NCBI RefSeq assembly: GCF_000633595.2
Contig: NZ_JIBU02000004.1
Coordinates: 124,001-188,000, forward strand
DNA: 64,000 bases
DNA from: Clostridium drakei
GTDB lineage: Bacteria; Bacillota; Clostridia; Clostridiales; Clostridiaceae
Direction: 5' to 3'
A program made the position numbers and the translations under genes. Of this stretch, positions 28,901-37,111 are shown one piece after another. How positions within the stretch are numbered: the stretch's first letter is position 1; each line of letters starts with the position of its first letter. The notes beneath the pieces were generated by a model that searched no databases, was not told the DNA's origin, and saw nothing but the letters and a program-made list of their open reading frames with translations.

Positions 28901-29442
28901 GTTAAATCATCTTCTGAATCAACATATTTTTTATGAAGTCTTTCTTGAAATTGTGAAAAGATTAATATTAAATCTTCCATTTTATTTCTTAAATTTTCAT
29001 TTTCTATTCTATCTAAAGTACTATTTAAATTTTCCAGGGTAATATCATATCTTTTAAATTCTGTTATAATATCAGAAACCGTAGTAATAAATCCTTGCCT
29101 TTTTACTGACTTTTTAAAAACCTTAAGCTTACTACTATTTTCCTCCATTATCTTATAAATAAGCATACTCTTTCCTGAAGAATTAATATGCTTTCTTGTA
29201 AGTCCACCTACTTCGTTTAATACTTTATATGCCATCCTTCTAAAACTTAAAACTTGTGCTTTAAGCATTCCAGCTTCTCCAATAATTTTTATAAGATTTT
29301 TTTCTGCTTGAAATGAGAACTGTTCAGGCACTAAAAGAATTAAAGGATTATCTTCTCCTTCATCTATCTTCTTTTTAATATCATTTAGGCAAAAATGACT
29401 TTTACCGCTGCCTGCTCTTCCATATATAAATCTCAAACTCAT
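25996..29442 (-). CDS. addB: AddB subunit of the AddAB helicase-nuclease
   Basis: A 1148-residue protein of normal AddB length. Walker A GRAGSGKS near the N-terminus, a UvrD-like fold without full helicase motifs, and a C-terminal RecB-type nuclease domain (IVDYKSGTKEF). The iron-sulfur cysteines are present: one in FVNCPFSYFIQYG and three in NACEYCIYPSICQFD. It would process DNA double-strand ends with AddA. ATG 29442 follows GAAGGAG; an in-frame start 45 bases upstream has no site. AddA is not found on either side, which is unusual because addB-addA normally form an operon. Confidence 0.95.
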   Translation of the reverse strand: MSLRFIYGRAGSGKSHFCLNDIKKKIDEGEDNPLILLVPEQFSFQAEKNLIKIIGEAGMLKAQVLSFRRMAYKVLNEVGGLTRKHINSSGKSMLIYKIMEENSSKLKVFKKSVKRQGFITTVSDIITEFKRYDITLENLNSTLDRIENENLRNKMEDLILIFSQFQERLHKKYVDSEDDLTILAEKMSKSHMFDEAEIWIDEFSSFTPQEYKVLDRLMDKTKRINITLCTDYLDCSLVDNRTDVFLPTKSTEEKILKIVLEKNIKYDKPIALKCSPCYRFKDTKELQHLEKYLFSYPYKIYKEKCEDISIFKALNKYTEVEDTARDIVRMCRDNGFRFKDIAVISGDLGGYESLFSAIFKEYDIPCFIDKKRKINDNPIIMLIMSVVEILSQNWSYEAVFRYLKTGLLELNKEDIDLVENYVLSSGIKGNAWVKEEPWDFGLSYSFEKKETSDYEKETLNKINLIRDEIREPIIKLSQDIKGRKKGRAICEGIYNFLCSIKLDKKVAAWIEYFKENGELDKANEYSQIWNIVMEVLDQIVEVMGEETLSVGTFSQVLSKGFDEYEIGVIPPALDQVLIGSVTRLKSHDVSVLYIVGVNDGVFPAALAQEGVLTDSDREILKERGIEIAKDTRSRAFEEQFLVYTTLTTVSKYLRLSYSIADEGGKTKRPSIVIGRVKKIFSNVEEQGNLIEIQNDEERLKHVTGPRATFNKLISNIKKDYNGYITPMWLDVYRWYNKNDKWSRKLENVFNGFSYSNEAEIMDTNRVRKLYGRHLNISVSRLERFVNCPFSYFIQYGLNAKERKVYKLNSPDLGSFMHNVLQVFSSKLKEENLSWKEIDSEWCEREVSEIVDGILESMPSSVFNSSKRYKHITNNAKRILNRSVWLITEHMKRGGFEPSGYELSFGNLGDFPPISLQLHSGETISLIGRVDRVDSMNSEEHTYLRIVDYKSGTKEFKLSDVYYGLQMQLLIYLDAMLTELEKEMNKEAIPGGILYFKLDDPIVKTKGDITDSEIEERIMKALKMNGLLLDDPDIIRGMDNEIEKNSDIIPASIKKDGTLSKAYSSVATIDQFNLLRRYVRDTIASLCEQILEGNIGVNPSKHKSGNACEYCIYPSICQFDTSLEENKYRIINDKSDEEVWNEIENKYKK

Positions 29443-29598
29443 AATATATTCTCCTTCAATATGTAATATGTATACTGAACTTTTCAATATTAATTCTTAA
29501 CCCAACTTTCGCAATTTGAAAATAATACGAAAGTTTAACTAATTATTTCCTTCTTAATATTATATCATTTACTTAAGTTTAATATTTTAAATATAAAC

Positions 29599-29642
29599 AA
29601 AAAGGGTTGGAATACTAATTAATTAGCATTTCAGCCCTTTTA
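29599..29642 (-). terminator. Terminator after polysaccharide deacetylase gene
   Basis: A long imperfect stem, AAAAGGGTTGGAATACTAAT pairing with ATTAGCATTTCAGCCCTTTT, followed on the minus strand by TTTTTGTTTA. Next to it (29642-29670) is a short TGTCAA-type heptamer repeat. Confidence 0.85.
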
Positions 29643-29666
29643 ACTGTCAACTTTCCATTGTCAATT

Positions 29667-30527
29667 CTATTTTAGTGTATCAAAAGTATACCCTTTTGAT
29701 TTTAAATATTCAATTACCTGAGGTAAAGCTTGTACTGTTGTACCCTTAGCTCCAGCATCATGCATTAAAATTACTACAGTATCTGAACTTGTATATTTTT
29801 TAAGGTTACTAAGTAAAGTGTTAACTGGAACATTGCTATGTTCAGCATCTCCTGTTTCATCATTCCAATCTATATAATGATACCCAGCCTTTGTAGCAGC
29901 ATCCCTAAAAGGTTCTAATCTTTTTCCAAAAGACCCACCTGGGAATCTTATAAGCTTTGAATCATACTTATCACCTACTATGGACTTAATCACAACATTA
30001 CCTTTATCCAAATCTTCTACAAACTTTTGTGGACCTTCTTTATAATTCAATTGATGACTATAGGTATGATTTCCTACTACGTTTCCTTGAGCTATTTCCT
30101 GTTTTACAAGTTCAGGATTATGTTCAGCATTTTTTCCAATCAAAAAGAAAGTAGCTTTTATATTATTTTTATTTAATATATCCAATATTTTAGTAGTATT
30201 TGGTGATGGACCATCATCAAAAGTTAAATAAGCTACTTTTTTTCCATCCGTTCTTTTTGCTGCCCAAGGTTTATATGCTCCAGCGGCCAAATTTTCACCT
30301 GATTCATTTTTATCATCTTTAGGAATCTGACTTTCTCTTTTATCTTGAGAATTTTCCTTAGAATTCTTCTTTGAATTTGCTGCATTTACAACTGCATTTT
30401 TTCTACCTATCATTCTATTTACTGCAAAAAAACCAATACCCACAACAACTAACATACAAATTGCTGCAATTATCCTATTTCTCCTTATAGTTTTTCTTTT
30501 TTCATTTGTTTCATCATGATTATTCAT
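29667..30527 (-). CDS. Membrane-anchored polysaccharide deacetylase (NodB fold)
   Basis: A 286-residue protein with an N-terminal membrane anchor (about 18-38), a charged Lys/Asp/Ser linker and a NodB domain. Motif 1 TFDDGPSPNTT holds the catalytic and metal Asp; motif 2 GNHTYSHQL holds the metal histidines; motif 3 is RFPGGSFG; a late LMHDAG gives the last His. It likely deacetylates peptidoglycan or another N-acetylated glycan at the cell surface. ATG 30527 is chosen because AGGAG is eleven bases upstream, whereas it abuts the ATG at 30536. It lies 24 bp after the ABC exporter genes. Confidence 0.88.
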   Translation of the reverse strand: MNNHDETNEKRKTIRRNRIIAAICMLVVVGIGFFAVNRMIGRKNAVVNAANSKKNSKENSQDKRESQIPKDDKNESGENLAAGAYKPWAAKRTDGKKVAYLTFDDGPSPNTTKILDILNKNNIKATFFLIGKNAEHNPELVKQEIAQGNVVGNHTYSHQLNYKEGPQKFVEDLDKGNVVIKSIVGDKYDSKLIRFPGGSFGKRLEPFRDAATKAGYHYIDWNDETGDAEHSNVPVNTLLSNLKKYTSSDTVVILMHDAGAKGTTVQALPQVIEYLKSKGYTFDTLK

Positions 30528-30551
30528 GAAAATCATCTCCTATGTTTTTGC

Positions 30552-32291
30552 TTAATTAGTAACTTGAAATTGACTATTATAAAGGTTTGCGTAAAAACCT
30601 CCTTTTTTGATAAGTTCTTTGTGATTACCATTTTCAATAATTTCTCCATTATTCATAACTAAAATTAAATCAGCATCACGAATAGTTGAAAGTCTATGTG
30701 CTATTATAAAGCTTGTACGACCATTCATCATAGATAAAAAGGCTTTTTGTATACTTAACTCAGTCCTAGTATCAATATTACTAGTCGCTTCATCCAATAT
30801 AAGCATCGGAGGATCTATCATCATTACTCTAGCTATGGTTAAAAGCTGTTTTTGTCCTTGAGAAAGATTTTCACCACCTTCAGTAATAATAGTATCATAT
30901 CCGTTAGGTAAACTTTTAATAAAATTATGAATATGAGCGGCTTTTGCAGCTTTTTCTATTTCCCTAATACTTGCTTTAGGTTTCCCATAACTTATATTCT
31001 CTCTAACAGTACCTGCAAAAAGCCATGTGTCTTGAAGTACCATACCAAATGCACCACGAAGACTATTACGTGTTATTTCCCCTATATTTTTTTTATCAAT
31101 AAAAATTTTTCCACTATCTATATCATAAAACCTCATTAATAAATTTACCATAGTTGTTTTACCTGCACCAGTAGGTCCTACAATAGCTACTGTACTACCT
31201 GATTTTATACTTATATTTAAATTTTTAATTAGGGACACATCTTTTCTATAAGAAAAGCATACATCTTTAAAATTTATATCTCCATGACATTCTTTTGGTA
31301 TATATGAATTCTTTATTTCTGATGTTTCTGGTATTTCATCTAAAATAGAAAACACTCTTTCAGCGGCTGCAACTGCAGCTTGAAGTTGAGTAGTAACACT
31401 AGTTATATTATTGATAGGCTGTGAAAATTGTGTTGAATATGTTAAAAAGCTTGATATTTTACCTATGCTTAGTCCACCTACTACCGAACATATTCCCCCA
31501 ACTACACCAACTAAAATATATGTAATATTATTAACAAATCTAGTTGAAGGATTTGTTAATGATGAATATAATTGTGCAAAACGTCCACACTTATACAATC
31601 TCTCATTAATTTCTTTGAACGTTTCCTGAGAACTTTTTTCATATCCAAAAGCTTTTACAACTTTTTGATTACCTATTATTTCTTCTATATATCCATTTAA
31701 CTCTCCTACAGTTCTTTGCTGTTCCTTAAACATTTTATTAGATCTAGTGGTAATAAAAGATGCAATAAAAAAGCAAAATGGAGTCATAAGTAAAATAACA
31801 AGTGTTATTTTAGGACTCAGTATAACCATTAACACTAAAGAAGATAGTATAGTAACAATATCTGGATAGAATTGTGTAATACCTTGAAGTACCCCATCAG
31901 ATATAGCATCAATATCATTTGTTAATCTGCTCATAATATCTCCATGTGGATTATTATCAAAATAACTTAAAGGAAGTATGCTTATTTTATCAAAAGCTTC
32001 TTTTCTTATATCCTGTACAGTATGGAATGCTATAACATTTGCTATCATTGAAAAAATCCATGAAAATACTGCACTAATTACATAAAGTACTGCTAATATA
32101 TATATTAACTTTAATAGGTAGTTAGAATTTACTTTTCCATAACCTACAATATAATCTATTCCTCTTCCTACCAACAAGGGACCTATCACCATTAATAAAT
32201 TACTTACAAATGCACAAATTATAATAGCAAACATATGTAACTTGTACTTTCCTATATATTTAAACAGCCTCAACAATGTCTTGTTCTTCAT
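30552..32291 (-). CDS. Heterodimeric ABC exporter, subunit with intact ATPase motifs
   Basis: A 579-residue exporter half: six membrane helices (about 15-310) and a C-terminal ATPase. Walker A is GPTGAGKT, signature LSQGQKQL, Walker B plus catalytic Glu LILDEATSNID. GGGGGAG precedes ATG 32291. It overlaps the preceding exporter gene by 32 bases, so the two are translationally coupled. With the partner's degenerate Walker B it fits a BmrCD/LmrCD/TM287-288-type heterodimer with one consensus and one degenerate ATP site. Drugs, lipids or peptides are possible substrates. Confidence 0.92.
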   Translation of the reverse strand: MKNKTLLRLFKYIGKYKLHMFAIIICAFVSNLLMVIGPLLVGRGIDYIVGYGKVNSNYLLKLIYILAVLYVISAVFSWIFSMIANVIAFHTVQDIRKEAFDKISILPLSYFDNNPHGDIMSRLTNDIDAISDGVLQGITQFYPDIVTILSSLVLMVILSPKITLVILLMTPFCFFIASFITTRSNKMFKEQQRTVGELNGYIEEIIGNQKVVKAFGYEKSSQETFKEINERLYKCGRFAQLYSSLTNPSTRFVNNITYILVGVVGGICSVVGGLSIGKISSFLTYSTQFSQPINNITSVTTQLQAAVAAAERVFSILDEIPETSEIKNSYIPKECHGDINFKDVCFSYRKDVSLIKNLNISIKSGSTVAIVGPTGAGKTTMVNLLMRFYDIDSGKIFIDKKNIGEITRNSLRGAFGMVLQDTWLFAGTVRENISYGKPKASIREIEKAAKAAHIHNFIKSLPNGYDTIITEGGENLSQGQKQLLTIARVMMIDPPMLILDEATSNIDTRTELSIQKAFLSMMNGRTSFIIAHRLSTIRDADLILVMNNGEIIENGNHKELIKKGGFYANLYNSQFQVTN

Positions 32292-34029
32292 TTTTATCGT
32301 CTCCCCCTTTATCTAATTGGGAAAGGTAGATCTCTCTATAGATGTTATTATTTTCAATTAACTCATCATGTGTTCCAACTCCAACCATTTCTCCATTATC
32401 TAAAACAACTATCATATCAGCATCCTTTATAGTACTTACTCTCTGAGTTACCATTATAACAGTCATATTATTCTTAGCACTCTTAATAGCCTTCCTTAGT
32501 GCAGCATCTGTAACATAGTCTAAAGCACTAGAACTATCATCTAATATTAGCAATTCAGGATTACGTACTAAAGCTCTTGCAATTGTAAGTCTTTGTTTCT
32601 GTCCTCCTGAAAAATTCACTCCACCTTGAGATATGTTAGTATCATAGCCTTTAGGTAGTTTTTCAACAAAATCAGAAGCTTGTGCAATTTCTGCAGCTTT
32701 TTCTATTTCTTTATAGGAAGCATCCTTTAAGCCCCATCTTATATTTTCCGCCACAGTACCTGAAAATAAAACTGCTTTTTGAGGAACAATTCCTATTTTA
32801 TATCTAAGTTCATTTTGCATATAATGATTAACTTCAATTCCATTAAACATTATACTTCCTTTATTTACATCATAAAAACGAGGAATTAAATTTATAAGTG
32901 TTGTTTTTCCTGAACCTGTTCCTCCTATTATTCCAACTGTTTGTCCACGTTTTACTTGAAAAGAAACATTTTTTATAGCATATTCTTTAGAATTATTATA
33001 GGCAAAAGAAACATTTCTAAATTTAATTATAGCATCATCTTCATTTAAAGCTGTATAGTTTTTAAAATTTGAGTTATCCGCTATTGTAACTGATGTCTCA
33101 AAAATTTCATTTACACGTCCTGCTGAAGCAACAGCTTTTGTAAATATAACTACCAGATTTGCCACTACAATTAATGCAGATAAAACCAATGTATTATAAT
33201 TTATATAAGCTATGATCTGTCCTTGAGTCATTGCACCTACATTTACACGCATACCTCCGAACCACAATATGGCAATAACTGAAAAATTCATTATAATATT
33301 AGTCATAGGATTCATCAATGCTGAAATTTTTCCAACTTTAATTGCAGTATTTGCAAAATCTTCATTTGAATTTTCAAATCTTTTCTTTTCATAATCTACT
33401 CGAGCAAATGCTCTTATAATTCTAATTCCTGAAAGATTTTCTCTAAGAATCAAGGCTAATTTATCTAACTTTTTTTGAACTAATTTGTATAGAGGAATTG
33501 ACTTACTCATTATTAAATATAAAACGAACGCAAATAATGGCAATGCTAAAAACATAATTGTAGAAAGTTTAATGTCTAAAAACATAGCCATTATAACTCC
33601 TCCTATACACAGAAATGGTACTCTTATAGCCAATCTAATAACCATTGCCACTGATACTTGAAGTTGATTAACATCATTTGTTATACGATTAATTAAAGAG
33701 GACGTACCAAAACTATCAAGTTCATTATGTGAAAATGTTCCTATTTTTTCAAACAATGCATTTCTAAGCCTAGTTCCAAATCCTTGAGAAACTATTGATG
33801 CATAATATTGACAAGTAAAAGAAGATATAACGCCTAATATAGCCATACCTCCCATTATTCCTCCTATTTTTAATATGTAAGAAATATCATTATTTTTTAT
33901 ACCATTGTCAATAAGAACTACCATAATTGTTGGTATCAAAAGTTCAAAAATAGCTTCTAATAATTTAAATATAGGACCTAATATAACTTGCTTCTTATAT
34001 GGTTTTAAAAAATGCAACAATTTAAACAA
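32260..34029 (-). CDS. Heterodimeric ABC exporter, subunit with degenerate ATPase site
   Basis: A 589-residue exporter half with six membrane helices and an ATPase domain. Walker A GGTGSGKT, signature FSGGQKQRL. The residue after Walker B is Asp, not the catalytic Glu (LILDDSSSALD), the mark of the non-hydrolysing partner. Start TTG at 34029 is chosen because AAGGGAGGAG lies directly upstream; the in-frame ATG at 34086 has no site. First gene of the exporter-deacetylase operon. Confidence 0.92.
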   Translation of the reverse strand: MFKLLHFLKPYKKQVILGPIFKLLEAIFELLIPTIMVVLIDNGIKNNDISYILKIGGIMGGMAILGVISSFTCQYYASIVSQGFGTRLRNALFEKIGTFSHNELDSFGTSSLINRITNDVNQLQVSVAMVIRLAIRVPFLCIGGVIMAMFLDIKLSTIMFLALPLFAFVLYLIMSKSIPLYKLVQKKLDKLALILRENLSGIRIIRAFARVDYEKKRFENSNEDFANTAIKVGKISALMNPMTNIIMNFSVIAILWFGGMRVNVGAMTQGQIIAYINYNTLVLSALIVVANLVVIFTKAVASAGRVNEIFETSVTIADNSNFKNYTALNEDDAIIKFRNVSFAYNNSKEYAIKNVSFQVKRGQTVGIIGGTGSGKTTLINLIPRFYDVNKGSIMFNGIEVNHYMQNELRYKIGIVPQKAVLFSGTVAENIRWGLKDASYKEIEKAAEIAQASDFVEKLPKGYDTNISQGGVNFSGGQKQRLTIARALVRNPELLILDDSSSALDYVTDAALRKAIKSAKNNMTVIMVTQRVSTIKDADMIVVLDNGEMVGVGTHDELIENNNIYREIYLSQLDKGGDDKNEEQDIVEAV

Positions 34030-34269
34030 AACTACTCCTCCCTTAAAGCGTAATAAATTTAGTATTATTGTAATTTCTTGTAACATTATATCAAAAAGAA
34101 ATGTATATTAAAAATACTTATTAAATATCAAACCCATATAAAATTTATATATATATAAGAAATCTGTTTAGACTTTATTTATATTTAGTTTACGAAAAAT
34201 CAAGATACTTATTTTAAAATATAATTAAAGAAAGATTTGTCATACAAATTAAAGGGAGATGGTCTTAAA

Positions 34270-35550
34270 ATGAAAATTAATAAAAAGCTGGCGATTATTT
34301 TAAGTTTTACTGTAGGTACTTTAATGTTTGCCAGCACCGCTATGGCTGAAGTTACATCTAAAAGTGGATATGATCAACTAAAAGATTCTTTAAAGTATAC
34401 ATCTGATAGCTTAAGTAGTAAACTTTCAAACTACACTATTGATATGTCATTTGTTATTAAAGATAACAATACTGTTGTTTCTTCTACAAGTGTATTAAAT
34501 AAATGTGATTTATCAAAAGATGCTAAAGAACAAACATCAAAATATACTAACTCTCCGAATGCCAATGATACAAGAGAAAGCTACTACTACAATGATAAAA
34601 ATTCTTCTATCGCACATAATAGTGATGAAGATTTTTATCGTGTAATTGACTTAAAAGGTTCTAAAGATTCTAAAGATAAAAAAATTTTTACAGACCCTTT
34701 TAAAGAAAAACAAGCAGCAGATATTGAGAAAATATCAGATGCTCTTGTAGGTAATTTAAAAGATTCTGTTGTGGTTACTCAGAATACTGATGGAAGTAAA
34801 AAATTATCTGGTTCTTTAACTGAAGCACAAATTCCTGCCATCATAAATGCATTAGCATCTTTTCAATTTAAAAACCAATTTAGAATTTATAATCCTGATG
34901 AAGCTAGTAGCCCTAGAGCAAAAATGTCTAAAATCACAAAAGACATTTTTGTAAAAGAAATTAAAGGTACTATGGATGTAAATAAAGATGGATTAGCACA
35001 AAATCTTCTTTTCACTGGAATACTTTCTGGAAAAGATGAACAAGGATCAGAACATATACTAACTTTTGAAATGTTGATAAAAGTAACTAATATTAACTCA
35101 ACTACAGTTAGCAAACCTGATCTTTCTGATAAAAAAGTTGAAACACAAGTTCAAAGAGATGATAATAAAATATCTAACGCTAAAGCCTATATCGGAAAAT
35201 ACAAAAGTAATCTTGTAATAGAAAAAGATAATAAATTTGTTAAAATAGGTGAAAGAATTGTAACTATTACAAATATAGACGAGGATAGTGTTATGGGAAA
35301 TTGCCATGAAGAATATATAAAGGGTTATGAAAGCTATAGTAGTAGTAAAAATGATTTTAACTTTGATGGAAAGTTTGATAAACAATCTCATCGTGATGCA
35401 AGTTTTAACTATACTAATTCTTCCGGGAAAACTGTAAAGGGACATATATTTATTAATACTAGTTCTTCATCTATAAATTTTAATATAGATGGACAAAGGT
35501 CAAACGGAAGCATACTATTTAATAATAATTTCGATAGAATGTTTGATTAA
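34270..35550 (+). CDS. Secreted protein of unknown function
   Basis: A 426-residue protein with a clear signal peptide: MKINKKLAIILSF then a hydrophobic run and cleavage likely after AMA (STAMA|EVTS). The mature part is hydrophilic with Lys/Asp/Ser-rich segments (KGSKDSKDKK) and no motif I recognise. A preceding AAAGGGAG supports ATG 34270 over an in-frame ATG 33 bases upstream. It is followed, behind a hairpin, by an ABC transporter and two-component system on the same strand. It could be a sensed or exported envelope protein; this is inference. Confidence 0.75.
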   Translation: MKINKKLAIILSFTVGTLMFASTAMAEVTSKSGYDQLKDSLKYTSDSLSSKLSNYTIDMSFVIKDNNTVVSSTSVLNKCDLSKDAKEQTSKYTNSPNANDTRESYYYNDKNSSIAHNSDEDFYRVIDLKGSKDSKDKKIFTDPFKEKQAADIEKISDALVGNLKDSVVVTQNTDGSKKLSGSLTEAQIPAIINALASFQFKNQFRIYNPDEASSPRAKMSKITKDIFVKEIKGTMDVNKDGLAQNLLFTGILSGKDEQGSEHILTFEMLIKVTNINSTTVSKPDLSDKKVETQVQRDDNKISNAKAYIGKYKSNLVIEKDNKFVKIGERIVTITNIDEDSVMGNCHEEYIKGYESYSSSKNDFNFDGKFDKQSHRDASFNYTNSSGKTVKGHIFINTSSSSINFNIDGQRSNGSILFNNNFDRMFD

Positions 35551-35557
35551 CTATCAT

Positions 35558-35596
35558 AAGATAACTTGTTCATACAATGTATGTCAGGTTATCTTT
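35558..35596 (+). terminator. Hairpin after the secreted-protein gene
   Basis: AAGATAACTTG pairs with CAGGTTATCTTT around a 16-nt loop, with TCCTGTTTTTT after it. It may be a terminator or attenuator that lowers expression of the ABC/two-component genes downstream. Confidence 0.65.
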
Positions 35597-35637
35597 ATCC
35601 TGTTTTTTACAGTTTAAACTACTAGGGAGGTATATAG

Positions 35638-36363
35638 ATGAAAAAAGTTATAGAAATAAATAATCTTACGAAAATATACAAAAATGGAAGAGGTATAAAG
35701 GATATTAACCTTGAAATATGTCAGGGTGATATTTTTGGTTTTTTGGGCCCTAATGGTGCTGGCAAAACTACTGCTATGAAAATCATGACTGGACTTGTAA
35801 AACCAGATAGTGGTGATGTTAAAATTTTAGGATTTAGTATCTTAGAACAATTTGAACAAGCTATAGAAAAAGTAGGCTGCATTATAGAAAATGCCGAATC
35901 CTATACTTATTTAACTGCCTTTGAAAATCTAAAGCAATTCTCAAGATATTATAAAAATGTGGATGACAAAAGAATTGATGAAGTTCTAGAACTTACAGGT
36001 ATTTTAAAATATAAAGACGAAAAACCCAAAAAATTCTCTCTTGGTATGAAGCAAAGACTAGGAATTGCTGCTGCACTTTTATCAAAACCTGAGGTTATCA
36101 TTCTAGATGAGCCTTTAAATGGTCTTGATGTTGAAGGAATGATAACTATAAGAAACATTATAAAAACTTTAGCTGAAACAGAAAAGACAACATTTTTTAT
36201 ATCAAGTCATCTTATTCATGACATTGAACTTACCTGTAACCGTATTGGTGTATTGTACGATGGAAAACTTCTTAATGTGGATACAACTAAAAACATCTTA
36301 AATGACTATGCTTCACTTGAGAATTATTTTGTTAGCGAGGTGGAACCAAATGGCAGGATTTAA
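35638..36363 (+). CDS. ABC transporter ATP-binding protein (BcrA-like)
   Basis: A 241-residue ATPase. Walker A GPNGAGKT, signature FSLGMKQRL, Walker B VIILDEPLNGLD and H-loop SSHL are intact. The family includes BcrA-type subunits of lantibiotic or bacitracin self-protection pumps. Its membrane partner starts inside its last codons (14-base overlap). CTAGGGAGG precedes the ATG. The four-gene unit with kinase and regulator is typical of antimicrobial-peptide-responsive modules. Confidence 0.92.
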   Translation: MKKVIEINNLTKIYKNGRGIKDINLEICQGDIFGFLGPNGAGKTTAMKIMTGLVKPDSGDVKILGFSILEQFEQAIEKVGCIIENAESYTYLTAFENLKQFSRYYKNVDDKRIDEVLELTGILKYKDEKPKKFSLGMKQRLGIAAALLSKPEVIILDEPLNGLDVEGMITIRNIIKTLAETEKTTFFISSHLIHDIELTCNRIGVLYDGKLLNVDTTKNILNDYASLENYFVSEVEPNGRI

Positions 36364-37102
36364 AGCAGCTTTAATTAATGAAATTGAAAAACTATATAAA
36401 AAGAAGAAAGTTTTAGTAGCAGTAATAATATCCCTTATTTTCATTATACTTGGGCAATTATCTATTATTGCTCTAAGAAATGGTTTTGGATTACGTGGAG
36501 TTTCCAGTATGGACTTTCCTATACTTGTACTTTCTGTAGTTGCTAATACAATTTTACCTTTATTTACTGCACTTGTTACTATAGATAGCTTTTCTGGAGA
36601 ATTTTCTCACAACACTATGAAAATTTCACTTACAAGACCAATCAGTAGACTTAAATTTTTTACGGCAAAGTTAACTGCCATAATATTATTTGTACTTGCA
36701 AATCTTGTATTTGTGATGATTTTTTCTATTATAGCAGGATTGTTATTTAATTCAAATTCTTTTACATTAAAAGGTATTATTAGAATATTACTTTCCTATA
36801 CTGTCACATTAATGCCTATGATAGTTTTATCTTTAATTATTGCATTTTTTACAAACATAATCAAAAGCAGTGTAGGTGTATTTTTTCTATCTATTTTTGT
36901 TTTTATTGTTTTTAAAGCACTAGAAATTATTTTTTACAGATACTCTGGTTTATTTTTCACATCTATGATTAATTGGTATACCTTATGGATTATGGATAAC
37001 ATTCCCTTTTTTAAAATTCTTCGTCAGTTTATACTGATGTTAAGTTATGATATAATTTTATTTACAGGAAGTTACTATTTATTTGATAAAAAAGATTTTT
37101 AA
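36350..37102 (+). CDS. ABC-2-type transporter permease
   Basis: A 250-residue integral membrane protein with six hydrophobic segments. SFSGEFSHNTMKISLTRPISR after helix 2 is typical of ABC-2 permeases of the lantibiotic-immunity/BcrB group. ATG 36350 is chosen for its GCGAGGTGG site; in-frame starts upstream lie deep in the ATPase gene. It pairs with the ATPase at 35638. Confidence 0.88.
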   Translation: MAGFKAALINEIEKLYKKKKVLVAVIISLIFIILGQLSIIALRNGFGLRGVSSMDFPILVLSVVANTILPLFTALVTIDSFSGEFSHNTMKISLTRPISRLKFFTAKLTAIILFVLANLVFVMIFSIIAGLLFNSNSFTLKGIIRILLSYTVTLMPMIVLSLIIAFFTNIIKSSVGVFFLSIFVFIVFKALEIIFYRYSGLFFTSMINWYTLWIMDNIPFFKILRQFILMLSYDIILFTGSYYLFDKKDF

Positions 37103-37111
37103 GGTGAAAAA

